Positions 34,161 to 42,527 of a DNA stretch of 64,000 bases are shown in pieces. Where the stretch lies: NCBI GenBank assembly GCA_025055755.1, contig JANWWF010000001.1, positions 414,670 to 478,669 of the forward strand. The letters run 5' to 3'. The notes beneath the pieces were generated by a model. It had not been told where the DNA came from. It saw nothing but the letters and a program-made list of their open reading frames with translations, and searched no databases. Made by a program: the position numbers and the translations under genes. Position 1 is the first letter of the stretch, and each line of letters opens with the position of its first letter. This DNA is from Candidatus Kapaibacterium sp. (lineage in GTDB: Bacteria; Bacteroidota; Ignavibacteria; Kapaibacteriales; NICIL-2).

Positions 34161-35216
34161 ATGTCTGCCGATCTTCTTCGCACACTCTGCGCTCTTCCCG
34201 CTCCCCCAGGACGTGAGGATGAATTCCGCACATTTTTGATTGAGCATCTATCGCCCTATGCAGACCAGGTACGCACCGATCCAATGGGAAATGTTTTCTT
34301 CATTCGAAAGGGTAAGGGCACAGCACCGCGAACTATCATGCTCGCTGCTCATATGGATGAAATCGCATTTCTGGTGCGGCACATCACCAAAGAAGGATTT
34401 CTTTACGTGCAACCACTGGGAGGATTTGATCCGCGCGTCCTTGATGCGCAACGAGTTTGGGTTCATGGTCGCCAGCGTTTGCCTGGAGTATTTGGTACAA
34501 AACCAGCGCACTTTACTACCCCAGAGGAGCGAACAAAGGCAGTACCACTGGAAGATATGTTCATCGATCTTGGTTTGCCTGCGGAAACAGTAACAGAACT
34601 TGTGCGCATCGGCGATCCTGTTACTTTGGATCGCGACCTTATCACCATGGGCAATTGCTACACGGGCAAAACCCTCGACGACCGAGTCGGTGTTTATGTG
34701 ATGATCGAAGCCTTCAAGCAATTCGAAGCCAGCCAAGATACTATTGTCGCAGTTGCAACGGTTCAGGAGGAAGTTGGGGTACGCGGAGCAAAAGCTGCTG
34801 CGTTTGGGTTAGAGCCCGATATCGGTATCGCTGTGGATATTACCATCGCAGCTGACATCCCCGGCATTGAAGAACGCAACTGGTGCGTCCGTCTCGGCAG
34901 TGGCACAGCGATTAAAATCATGGACACGTATTCCATTTCAGACCCACGGCTGGTAGAATTTCTGCGAACACTCGCAGAAGAACAGGGCATCAAGTACCAA
35001 ATGGAGATTCTCCCTCGTGGCGGCACCGATGCTGGTGGTATGCAGCTTGCACGGAGCGGGATTCCTGTGTGCACGCTCTCTATTCCCTGCCGCTACGCGC
35101 ACTCAGTAGTAGAAACAGTTCATCAGGACGATGTTGCTGCCAGTATTGCTCTTCTCCGCTCCTTTTGCGAGCAGTCTCACCGCTTCCCAACAACCGCAAA
35201 CAGTGTTGCCAAATAG
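34161..35216 (+). CDS. M42 family metallopeptidase (TET/glutamyl aminopeptidase type)
   Basis: A 351-residue di-zinc peptidase: 'LAAHMDEIAFLV' (metal His, catalytic Asp), 'GKTLDDRVGVYVMIEA' (bridging Asp), 'TVQEEVGVRGA' (catalytic/metal Glu), 'VDITIA' (metal Asp) and 'YAHSVVETVHQDD' (metal His). Such enzymes assemble into dodecameric aminopeptidases or endoglucanase-like cellulase M proteins. ATG 34161 begins the conserved 'LLRTLCALPAPPGRED' region. It is a single gene between intergenic gaps of 151 bp before and 185 bp after. Confidence 0.9.
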   Translation: MSADLLRTLCALPAPPGREDEFRTFLIEHLSPYADQVRTDPMGNVFFIRKGKGTAPRTIMLAAHMDEIAFLVRHITKEGFLYVQPLGGFDPRVLDAQRVWVHGRQRLPGVFGTKPAHFTTPEERTKAVPLEDMFIDLGLPAETVTELVRIGDPVTLDRDLITMGNCYTGKTLDDRVGVYVMIEAFKQFEASQDTIVAVATVQEEVGVRGAKAAAFGLEPDIGIAVDITIAADIPGIEERNWCVRLGSGTAIKIMDTYSISDPRLVEFLRTLAEEQGIKYQMEILPRGGTDAGGMQLARSGIPVCTLSIPCRYAHSVVETVHQDDVAASIALLRSFCEQSHRFPTTANSVAK

Positions 35217-35401
35217 GTAGCAGCCATCTTCACAATTATTGCACCAAGACAAGTTGCGTTGCCGTAACATCGCAACTCTGCAGGTGAAAATGACAAAGCA
35301 ACATCAGAGCCCTGCCTGCCGGGTACGTGTTGAGCCAAGACTTTTTCATTCTGGTGAGTGACAGGCAAGGACGGCATTCGTAGTTTGGCTATGGTCACCT
35401 T
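35217..35401. other. Intergenic region with an imperfect hairpin
   Basis: A 185 bp gap with no plausible coding frame. An inverted repeat AGTTGCG/CGCAACT (35252-35258 and 35271-35277) flanked by CACC/GGTG could form an extended imperfect stem but has no U tract, so it is not a clear terminator. No TAnnTTTG element was found. Confidence 0.4.
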
Positions 35402-36637
35402 GTGAAGTGCACAGTGCGAAGACTTGCTGCCTGGTTTGCTCTGCGGTATATCCGCAATCGCCGGTCGGTCCAATTTAGTGGACTTATTGCAGGGCTTGGC
35501 CTTGTTGGCATTACTATTGGGGTAGCGGCGGTAATCTGTGTTGCATCCATCTTTTTAGGCTTCCGCGTATTGTTCGAGGACTTGATGCTCCGCGTCGATC
35601 CACACGTACGCATTGTTAGCAAAAGTGGGAAATATCTGCCCTCACCTGATAGCCTGCGCCAGCGCGTTATGAAAAGCGATCCATCTGCTATTGTTGCCTT
35701 GGTCACCGATGGAAAGGCAATAGCACTCTTCCGACGCTCCCTCCACGTAGTGCACGTTCGCGGATACGACGCGTCCACTCTTGGGCGCATCCATAAACTT
35801 GCCCAGACGATTATCGTAGGCACTATGCCACGCAATCCTACCGACGTGGTAATTGGGGCAGGAGCAGCAGAGCGGCTCGGTGTTTTGCCGGGAGACACAA
35901 TTACGTTGATTTCACCAGAATACTTACGCGTTGCTGCTTTGGGCATTGGTTTGCCCTCATCACTACCGGTCCGGATTGCAGGCATTGCTATCACAAATGA
36001 CCGTACCTACGATAACACGCTGGTTCTCACCTCGCAGCATGTTGCGCACATGTTATTTGCAGCCATGCCCCATGCAGCAACGCAGCTGGATGTGTTTTGT
36101 ACCACCACTACCAACGGCGAGCGTCTTGCTGCGTTGTTGCGCGCAGACCTTGACCAGCAATACCGCATTCTCACATGGCGCGATTTACACCGTGCGATGT
36201 ATGCGGTTATGGAATGGGAACGAGTGACATCGTTTCTGGTGCTTTCCCTGATTGTCCTGCTGGCGGTGTTCAATATTGTCGCAATGCTGACAATGACAGT
36301 AGTATCCAAACAGCGGGACATTGCTGTCTTGCTCACTCTTGGAGCAACAGCAACATTTATCGGCACTGTGTTTCGTTACCAAGGACTGATAGTGGGGGCT
36401 ATTGGAACATTACTCGGTGCGATACTCGGCATTGGGCTTTGCTTGGGGCAACAGCAATTTCACTGGATTTTGTTGAATACCGATCAGTATATCATGCAGG
36501 AACTTCCCGTTGAGCTTGATTGGACTGCCGCAATTGCCGTAGCCATTGTCAGCATTGGCGCATCGTTTCTTGCATCCTTGCCGCCGGCGCGGCGTGCTAT
36601 GCGGACCTCGATTGCAGACTCTCTTCGGTTTGAATGA
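35402..36637 (+). CDS. ABC transporter permease of the LolC/LolE (MacB/FtsX-fold) family
   Basis: A 411-residue protein with an N-terminal TM ('GLIAGLGLVGITIGVAAVICVASIFLGF'), a ~210-residue periplasmic domain, and three C-terminal TMs containing 'VVSKQRDIAVLLTLGATATFIGTVFRYQG', the signature loop of LolC/E-type permeases ('RDIAILKTLGA'). It probably extracts lipoproteins from the inner membrane with a LolD ATPase that is not in the window. The start is GTG at 35402; the stop overlaps yraN by ATGA. Confidence 0.82.
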   Translation: MKCTVRRLAAWFALRYIRNRRSVQFSGLIAGLGLVGITIGVAAVICVASIFLGFRVLFEDLMLRVDPHVRIVSKSGKYLPSPDSLRQRVMKSDPSAIVALVTDGKAIALFRRSLHVVHVRGYDASTLGRIHKLAQTIIVGTMPRNPTDVVIGAGAAERLGVLPGDTITLISPEYLRVAALGIGLPSSLPVRIAGIAITNDRTYDNTLVLTSQHVAHMLFAAMPHAATQLDVFCTTTTNGERLAALLRADLDQQYRILTWRDLHRAMYAVMEWERVTSFLVLSLIVLLAVFNIVAMLTMTVVSKQRDIAVLLTLGATATFIGTVFRYQGLIVGAIGTLLGAILGIGLCLGQQQFHWILLNTDQYIMQELPVELDWTAAIAVAIVSIGASFLASLPPARRAMRTSIADSLRFE

Positions 36638-36993
36638 TGAACAGAACAAATCTGGGCAGGTACGGCGAACGTCTTGCTGAAGAGTACTTGCAGCAACAAG
36701 GCTATCAAATTATTGCCCGAAACTTTCGCCTCGGGCGGCATGGAGAAATAGATCTTGTTGCTCTTGATGGAGAAACATTAGTTTTTGTCGAGGTCAAAAT
36801 CCGCCGTACCCCGAAGTTTGGCTCTCCCGAAGACGCAGTAACGCATGCAAAACGTTACCAACTGCGCCGAATTGCAGAAGGCTTTCTTCACTGCACAATG
36901 GTAGAAGCTACTGCATACCGATTCGATGTTATTGCAATCGAGCTGCATGGTGCAGCACCTTCTATTCGGCATTGGAAGAATGCCTTTTGGTAG
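36634..36993 (+). CDS. yraN: YraN/UPF0102 family endonuclease-fold protein
   Basis: A 119-residue protein: 'GRYGERLAEEYLQQQGYQIIARNFRLGRHGEIDLVALDG' and 'LVFVEVKIRR' show the PD-(D/E)XK-like E...D...ExK arrangement of UPF0102. The family is widespread and its function is unsettled. Its ATGA overlap with the LolC/E-like gene indicates translational coupling; the stop is 3 bp from the convergent RsbW-like gene. Confidence 0.88.
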   Translation: MMNRTNLGRYGERLAEEYLQQQGYQIIARNFRLGRHGEIDLVALDGETLVFVEVKIRRTPKFGSPEDAVTHAKRYQLRRIAEGFLHCTMVEATAYRFDVIAIELHGAAPSIRHWKNAFW

Positions 36994-36996
36994 GAT

Positions 36997-37404
36997 TCAA
37001 CGGTAGATGGTGATAACTACCTCCATACCTGGGTCTCGGGGAATAAACTCAACTGCATCTGCAAGAGCGCGCATCAGAAACACGCCACGCCCTCCATCGC
37101 GAAGGATATTCTCTTGAAGTCGTGGATCAGGAAGTGCATCTGGATCAAAGCCTCCCCCATGATCGCGGATATGGACGCAGATTGCATCGTCGGTCACCTC
37201 TACCCACAGCTGGACATCCTTGCTAACGTCCGATTGATTACCGTGGACTATTGCATTGGTTACGGCCTCCATTGTAGCGACGACGAGATTGAAACGCTTT
37301 TCTGGCTTGAGCTCCTCGACCGCAGGAATACTTCGGAGAAAAGGTTCGATCCGTTCAATGATCGATCGATCGCTGTGCGCAACAAATTCGTAACGATTCA
37401 TCAC
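36997..37404 (-). CDS. RsbW/SpoIIAB-like anti-sigma factor kinase (HATPase_c_2)
   Basis: A 135-residue GHKL ATPase domain: N-box 'VATMEAVTNAIVHGN', G1 'IRDHGGGFDPD', G2 'RDGGRGVFLMRALADAVEF'. Proteins of this size phosphorylate anti-anti-sigma factors or directly bind sigma factors in partner-switching pathways. No sigma factor, STAS protein or PP2C phosphatase gene is adjacent, so partners are unknown. The gene is alone, convergent with yraN and divergent from merR. Confidence 0.8.
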   Translation of the reverse strand: MMNRYEFVAHSDRSIIERIEPFLRSIPAVEELKPEKRFNLVVATMEAVTNAIVHGNQSDVSKDVQLWVEVTDDAICVHIRDHGGGFDPDALPDPRLQENILRDGGRGVFLMRALADAVEFIPRDPGMEVVITIYR

Positions 37405-37451
37405 TGTGGTGACGATACTGAGTACTTACAGCCTACCATGCAAAAGACGTG

Positions 37452-37459
37452 TATATTTG
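37452..37459 (+). promoter_or_regulatory. TAnnTTTG-type -7 element before the merR operon
   Basis: Plus-strand TATATTTG, 38 bp before the MerR ATG, in the 93 bp gap between the divergent RsbW-like and MerR genes. No MerR-type spacer dyad was recognised. Confidence 0.45.
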
Positions 37460-37497
37460 CGGCATACGGTAAGTGCACGCTACAGGTATAGTCAACA

Positions 37498-37938
37498 ATG
37501 GCGAAGAACTCGGCGGTACCAAAGCTGTACTACTCAATCCGCGAGGTCTGCGAGATGTTTGACGAGCAGCAGCACGTCCTTCGCCACTGGGAGCGTGAGT
37601 TCGACCTGCTTCGCCCAAACAAAAACCGAGCCGGGAATCGAGTCTATACAGAGCGAGACCTACGTGTTCTTCGCGTGTTGAAAGTGCTTCTCCGCGAACA
37701 ACACAAAACTACCGCAGAGGTGCGCCAAATTCTGGCAAACGGCATTCCCGAGAGCTTAGAGCCTATTGCCTCCGACACAAGTATAGAACAGCGATATGCA
37801 GAAAAGCGGCGCAATGCTATTCGCAATACCCCACTCCATAGCAGTGAAGACGCCATTGTTCTTTCTCGGAAAGATGCCGAAGCTCTTCTGGCGACCCTCC
37901 GCCGCCTTGAAGAATTGTTGGGAGACAACAGCCAATGA
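37498..37938 (+). CDS. MerR-family transcriptional regulator
   Basis: A 146-residue protein with a MerR winged helix-turn-helix near the N-terminus: 'YYSIREVCEMFDEQQHVLRHWEREFDLLRPNKN' region followed by 'NRVYTERDLRVLRVLKVLL'. There is no C-terminal Cys metal motif; the tail ends in a helix 'AEALLATLRRLEELLG', likely a dimerisation coil. It resembles the small MerR-like regulators common in FCB bacteria, whose targets are unknown. It overlaps the WD40 gene by ATGA and so is co-translated with secreted proteins, which is unusual for a regulator. Confidence 0.85.
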   Translation: MAKNSAVPKLYYSIREVCEMFDEQQHVLRHWEREFDLLRPNKNRAGNRVYTERDLRVLRVLKVLLREQHKTTAEVRQILANGIPESLEPIASDTSIEQRYAEKRRNAIRNTPLHSSEDAIVLSRKDAEALLATLRRLEELLGDNSQ

Positions 37939-38948
37939 CACAACTTTTTCATCCCTTGCGAGGGTGGATTGTTTGTCTTCTGTCCATCCCTGCTATCGCA
38001 CAACCAGTCCGAATAATCCCCAACGCGCATGCAGGGGACGTTTTAGGAGTGTTCATTGATAAATCTGACACCACCGTTGCCACCTGTGGCATTGACGGTA
38101 CAATTAAGCTCTGGCAATTACCGGCGATGGCTCTCCGTTGTACCCTTACGGGACATCGGAGCATGATCAATAACATTTCCTTCGCTGGAAGTGATACGTT
38201 GGTAGCCAGTGTCAGTAGTGACCGCACCCTGCGGGTGTGGTCGTCCCGCCACTGCTCGCAGTTACGTCAGCTCACTGGACATCTCGACGACATTCTTTGC
38301 GTGTACTACAGTCAAAGCGACACTGGCCGGTATATCATCACTGGCAGCGCCGACCGTACTATCAAAATTTGGGAATGGCAAACAGGAGCAGAATTGAAAA
38401 CCCTTCGAGGTCATACGGGGGCAGTCACCGGCGTCGCTTATAGCTACAACGATAGCCTCATTGCCTCGTGTGGCGATGATATGCAAGTTCTGGTATGGTC
38501 TCCAGCGCACACCACTCCCATAATCCCTTTAATTGGACAGCCTCACACGGCACCATGCACAGCAGTTCTTTTCTCTTTCGATAGTCGGTACCTGGCATCG
38601 GCAGACCGTGAAGGCTTCATCAAAATATGGAGCATTCCGCAGGGATACCTTGTTCGAACAATTGACGCGCACGACGGCTATATCAGCGACATTACCTTTG
38701 CCGGGGATAACGCAACATTGATTAGCGCAGGCCACGACGGAATGATCCGTGTATGGAATATCCAGACAGGCACTTGTACCGATAGCGTTATGACCGGGAC
38801 ACCGATTTGGAGTGTTGATGTCACCAGCGACGGTGGCTATATCGTTGCGGGCGGCAGTGATGGCTCCATTCGGATTTGGAGACGTGACAAACAAACCGAC
38901 ATTGATCAGCAACGACTACAAAAACCATCTGGACAGCGCAAGCGATGA
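37935..38948 (+). CDS. Secreted WD40-repeat protein (seven-bladed propeller)
   Basis: A 337-residue protein with a signal peptide (~'GWIVCLLSIPAIAQP') and about seven WD40 repeats, recognisable by the blade ends 'GTIKLWQLP', 'RTLRVWSSR', 'RTIKIWEWQ', 'MQVLVWSPA', 'GFIKIWSIP', 'GMIRVWNIQ' and 'GSIRIWRRD'. That makes one complete propeller. It probably acts as a periplasmic or surface scaffold. Its ATG and stop overlap the neighbouring genes as ATGA on both sides. Confidence 0.85.
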   Translation: MTQLFHPLRGWIVCLLSIPAIAQPVRIIPNAHAGDVLGVFIDKSDTTVATCGIDGTIKLWQLPAMALRCTLTGHRSMINNISFAGSDTLVASVSSDRTLRVWSSRHCSQLRQLTGHLDDILCVYYSQSDTGRYIITGSADRTIKIWEWQTGAELKTLRGHTGAVTGVAYSYNDSLIASCGDDMQVLVWSPAHTTPIIPLIGQPHTAPCTAVLFSFDSRYLASADREGFIKIWSIPQGYLVRTIDAHDGYISDITFAGDNATLISAGHDGMIRVWNIQTGTCTDSVMTGTPIWSVDVTSDGGYIVAGGSDGSIRIWRRDKQTDIDQQRLQKPSGQRKR

Positions 38949-39346
38949 TCATGGGTTTTCTCATGTGGCTGGTAGTAGCCGGTAGCTCAGTGCAGCTGGA
39001 ACCGGTCGTCTTAGTTCGTGGCGTTGTGCGTAACAGCGGTCAACCAGAGCAAGTAGAAATACTTTTCCGCGATGAGACAGGGAAAAGTGTTCGTGTTCGC
39101 AGTGCTGCAGATGGTTCCTATCAAGCCGTTCTTGCGCCAGGACGTAAATACGCCGTCACAGTCGTTAGGGAAAACTTGGAACGGTACACCTTTGCATACA
39201 CCACGCCACCTTCTCGCACGTATGTGGAACTCGCCCAGGACTTCACTCTCAACCCACCCTCCTCTTCCCAAACACTAATGCCGGCTACGACGACAAGTTC
39301 ATCAAAGAAAGTGTCCCCATCAAAGAAAGGCAAGCGGAAAAAATGA
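38945..39346 (+). CDS. Secreted carboxypeptidase-regulatory-like domain protein, short paralogue
   Basis: A 133-residue protein: signal segment ('GFLMWLVVAGSS'), a CarboxypepD_reg-like beta-sandwich ('VVLVRGVVRNSG', 'GSYQAVLAPGRKYAVTVVRENLERY', 'YVELAQDFTLNP') and a Ser/Lys-rich tail ending 'KKGKRKK'. The domain closely parallels that of the following gene, whose copy reads 'ILLQGVVLDAQ', 'GAYQCILKPGNRYTVELRAERY', 'YTELSRDFVLQP', so the two arose by tandem duplication; here the OmpA-like domain is missing. Function unknown. Confidence 0.65.
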   Translation: MIMGFLMWLVVAGSSVQLEPVVLVRGVVRNSGQPEQVEILFRDETGKSVRVRSAADGSYQAVLAPGRKYAVTVVRENLERYTFAYTTPPSRTYVELAQDFTLNPPSSSQTLMPATTTSSSKKVSPSKKGKRKK

Positions 39347-40047
39347 ACGGTGGCTTTTGCTGCGCAGTTGGATTGCTCGTTATAGGAGTTGGTGCATGGG
39401 CACAAGTTGCCCCGACAATTCTCCTTCAAGGTGTTGTTCTTGATGCGCAAACACGGAAACCAATCGGAGCGACATTGGTATTTTTCGACCAGACAGGGAC
39501 AAAGGTCACCGAAACGCGGTCCAATCAAAGCGAAGGAGGCGCTTACCAATGCATACTCAAACCAGGGAATCGCTATACTGTCGAACTTCGCGCTGAGCGA
39601 TACATGCGTCGTCGCGAAATAGTTGAGCTCCCGCCGGTCAAAGGATACACTGAACTGTCTCGCGATTTTGTGCTACAGCCTAAAGCAGTCGGACAGCGGC
39701 TGATTGTTAGCGTACCACTTTTTGAACTCAACAGCTCTACATTTCGAGTCGGTGCCGATGAAGAGCTTTCTCGCTATGTTCAACTTCTTCGCGATAATCC
39801 CGACGTCCACCTATCGATTGAATGCTACCCCGACCGTGCGGAAAGGAAAGATCTCATGCTTCGCATCGCACAAGAGCGCGCCACTGCGATCAAAAAGTTT
39901 TTCACAGATGCTGGTATTACCGAGCAACGGATTACAACTGCTGAGATAAACACCACTGACCCCTATAACCCACCACCGCGCAAACTCCGACCAAAGGGAC
40001 GCTTTTACTACGGCGGGACCTACTTCGTCATAACCAAAGTGGATTGA
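39343..40047 (+). CDS. CarboxypepD_reg-like domain plus OmpA-like C-terminal domain protein
   Basis: A 234-residue protein with a signal peptide (~1-19), a carboxypeptidase-regulatory-like domain (~25-110) and an OmpA-like domain (~115-215): 'SVPLFELNSSTFRVGADEELSRYVQLLRDNPDVHLSIECYPDRAERKD' region and 'AQERATAIKKFFTDAGITEQRI'. The canonical 'GHTD' is replaced by 'CYPD', while the Asp and Arg that bind peptidoglycan appear retained. It likely links outer-membrane or periplasmic proteins to the wall. It closes the MerR-WD40-CarboxypepD operon, with ATGA at its start. Confidence 0.75.
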   Translation: MNGGFCCAVGLLVIGVGAWAQVAPTILLQGVVLDAQTRKPIGATLVFFDQTGTKVTETRSNQSEGGAYQCILKPGNRYTVELRAERYMRRREIVELPPVKGYTELSRDFVLQPKAVGQRLIVSVPLFELNSSTFRVGADEELSRYVQLLRDNPDVHLSIECYPDRAERKDLMLRIAQERATAIKKFFTDAGITEQRITTAEINTTDPYNPPPRKLRPKGRFYYGGTYFVITKVD

Positions 40048-40093
40048 ATAGCGTCGTGGTAGCTCATATAGTGTCACCGATGCGAAAATTCTA

Positions 40094-41656
40094 ATGCCAT
40101 CACGCCGCGATGTACTCCGAATATTGCTGCTGGGCTCAGGAACACTCTATTGGAGTGCACCGCTGGGGAGCTGTCACCATACCCGGTTGCAACGCGATGA
40201 AGACCAGGAAAATGCGCCCGGCATTATGCACCAACGCTATTCGGCAGCTCACCGCTACCTGCGCGATCACCGCCCTATCAATCTCGATAGCAGAAACGCA
40301 GAGCATCACCAAGCCGATGTCGTCATTGTTGGCAGCGGACCAGCAGGCCTGACCGCTGCAACTATGCTCACGCTGGAAGGATATGAGGTTTTTCTGATCG
40401 AAAATGAGCCGATTGGAGGAGGGGCTGCTCGAGCAGCGACGTACCATGACATCCACTATCCTCTTGCGGCAATCTACTTTGTTGAACAGACTGAAACGAT
40501 CAAGCAGTTGTGCAATTTTGCTGGTGTTGTGCCACACCAAGTCGGCGAAGATGCAATCATCGTAGATGGCACTTCATTTTCACCCTTATGGAGTAATGGA
40601 GACGATGCCTTGTTACCACTTTCTCCCCCGGAAAAGGACGCTCTTAGGCGATTCCGAGACGATCTTTTAGCACTGCGAGAACGTGATGCATTGCCATCGT
40701 ACCCTTTACCCGAGACGCTACCGCCAGATAGCGCTGAATTGGACGGCATTAGTGCTGCGACATACCTCCAGCGCTATCGTTCTCCTTTCCTTACCTCCCT
40801 GCTTGACATGTACGCTCGTTCCTCGATGGGCGGTACTCTTGAACAAATCAATGCGTACGCACTGCTGAACTTTTACGGTAGCGAAATCTTAGCTCCACGC
40901 TTTACATTCCGTGGTGGTATGGCAGGGCTTGCTCAACCGATTCTCGAAAAACTGGGAGACCGCGTTTATCGAGGACAAACATGTATCCGCGTAGAATCAG
41001 CAGTAAACAGCCCGACAGTCTGGGCTATCGACCAGCGCGGGAGACTCCATCGCTATCAAAGCCGGGTAGCAATTGTAACAGTACAAAAATTCATGCTACC
41101 ATGGATGATCCCAGAGCTACCGGAGGCACAAAAAGCTGCTATGCACTCATTGCAGTATGCGCCGTTCTTGACCGTTCACTTATGCAGTCGAGAGCACATA
41201 CCACTAATGGCATTTGACACCTGGGTTCCTGCCGGAGGAAAATTGTTTACCGATATCATCTCAGCAGCACAAACAGCACAGCCTCGCTCAAGTGCGAACG
41301 TTGTCAGCATCTATGCTCCACGCTCTCCTGAGGAACGATGGATACTCCAAAGCGATGATGTGCTTGCCGCTTATGCTCGACGCATCGCAGATCTTGCATA
41401 CCAAAGTGTCCCTTCGCTTCGCGGCGCACCAATTGATGAAGTACACGTTTTCGGGTGGGGTCATGCAGTAGTTGTGCCCACTGTAGGATCACACAGCGGC
41501 ATTGCCCAAACAGCCCGACAGCGATTTGGACGCGTCTTGTTCGCCAATACAGACAACGACAGCGCCCCTGCATTTGAGAATGCGGTGGCTGCGGGAGCCC
41601 GTGCTGCTGAAAAGGCTACTGAGATACTGAAGCAGGAACAAACCGCTCGAGGATAA
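40094..41656 (+). CDS. FAD-dependent oxidoreductase with Tat-like lipoprotein signal
   Basis: A 520-residue protein. The N-terminus has 'SRRDVLRILLLGSG', a twin-arginine-like motif, and 'APLGSC', a possible lipobox. An FAD/NAD(P)-binding Rossmann motif 'VVIVGSGPAGLTAATMLTLEGYEVFLIENE' begins near residue 75, and a C-terminal flavin-binding segment 'VLFANTDNDSAPAFENAVAAGARAAE' is typical of amine oxidase/phytoene-desaturase-like enzymes. The substrate is unknown. The folded flavoprotein would explain the Tat signal. The 3' end overlaps the convergent ispH by 41 bp. Confidence 0.7.
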   Translation: MPSRRDVLRILLLGSGTLYWSAPLGSCHHTRLQRDEDQENAPGIMHQRYSAAHRYLRDHRPINLDSRNAEHHQADVVIVGSGPAGLTAATMLTLEGYEVFLIENEPIGGGAARAATYHDIHYPLAAIYFVEQTETIKQLCNFAGVVPHQVGEDAIIVDGTSFSPLWSNGDDALLPLSPPEKDALRRFRDDLLALRERDALPSYPLPETLPPDSAELDGISAATYLQRYRSPFLTSLLDMYARSSMGGTLEQINAYALLNFYGSEILAPRFTFRGGMAGLAQPILEKLGDRVYRGQTCIRVESAVNSPTVWAIDQRGRLHRYQSRVAIVTVQKFMLPWMIPELPEAQKAAMHSLQYAPFLTVHLCSREHIPLMAFDTWVPAGGKLFTDIISAAQTAQPRSSANVVSIYAPRSPEERWILQSDDVLAAYARRIADLAYQSVPSLRGAPIDEVHVFGWGHAVVVPTVGSHSGIAQTARQRFGRVLFANTDNDSAPAFENAVAAGARAAEKATEILKQEQTARG

Positions 41657-42527
41657 CGGACCGAACATACTGCATGTACCACTGGGGGGTGCTGGTCGCT
41701 CCGGTAATTCCTACTCGTTCGACACCATCAAACCACTCGGCTTGCAGTTCGCTGACGTCCTCGATAAAGTAGGTACGCGGATTTTCTGAGCGAGCAACTT
41801 CAAAGAGCACTTTACCATTCGAAGATTGCCTACCGGCAACAAAAATCACAATGTCCTGTTCTCGGGCAAACTGACGTAAGTCATTCTCGCGACCCGCAAC
41901 TTGTCCGCAGATGGTGTCTTTTGCGTGGAATTCAGTGGCAATTGCTCCCATTTCTTCAACAACCAGCTCCGCAATTCGCTCCTTGAGCGCATCACGGAGC
42001 CGTAAGAAAGCTGGGCGATCCATAGTAGTCTGGGAAAAGAGCACAGTCTTCCGCCGCAGATCTACTCGCTCCAGTGCTTCCTCGACGCCTTGGACGACAA
42101 TGCACTCATCATTGCAGACTCCCCGCACCCCCATAACTTCTGCATGAGTTGGTTTGCCAAAGATTACGATTTGATAGCCAAGGTCATAGAACTTTCGAAC
42201 TCGCTCCTGAAGTTTTGTTACAACAGGACACGTTGCGTCAATGATTTCGACCCCGTGCTGGCGGGCTAATCGGTATGTCTCGGGTGGCTCTCCATGAGCG
42301 CGCACAATGACCTTAGATCCTGGTGGAAGAGTCGAAATGTCTTCTCGTTGAATTGTCCGTAATCCCTGTGCTTCAAGTCGCTCGATCTCTCGGGGATTGT
42401 GAATGATGTGTCCGAGCACGTATACGGTTCCCTTTGGATTTGCCTCAAGCGTCTCTTCGGCAATCTGGACTGTTCGCACAACGCCCCAACAGAAGCCAGC
42501 GCGTGGATCAATTGTGACGTGCATCAC
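41616..42527 (-). CDS. ispH: 4-hydroxy-3-methylbut-2-enyl diphosphate reductase
   Basis: A 303-residue [4Fe-4S] enzyme finishing the MEP isoprenoid pathway, making IPP and DMAPP. The three cluster cysteines are visible: 'GFCWGV' (Cys13), 'DATCPVV' (~Cys100) and 'DTICGQV' (~Cys200); the catalytic Glu region 'HAEVMGV' and 'TGATSTPQW' are also present. It overlaps the HAD-Cmk fusion gene start-to-stop by ~20 bp, matching the common cmk-ispH-rpsA neighbourhood; here rpsA lies 5 kb upstream on the same strand. Confidence 0.94.
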   Translation of the reverse strand: MMHVTIDPRAGFCWGVVRTVQIAEETLEANPKGTVYVLGHIIHNPREIERLEAQGLRTIQREDISTLPPGSKVIVRAHGEPPETYRLARQHGVEIIDATCPVVTKLQERVRKFYDLGYQIVIFGKPTHAEVMGVRGVCNDECIVVQGVEEALERVDLRRKTVLFSQTTMDRPAFLRLRDALKERIAELVVEEMGAIATEFHAKDTICGQVAGRENDLRQFAREQDIVIFVAGRQSSNGKVLFEVARSENPRTYFIEDVSELQAEWFDGVERVGITGATSTPQWYMQYVRSVILERFVPASVSQ

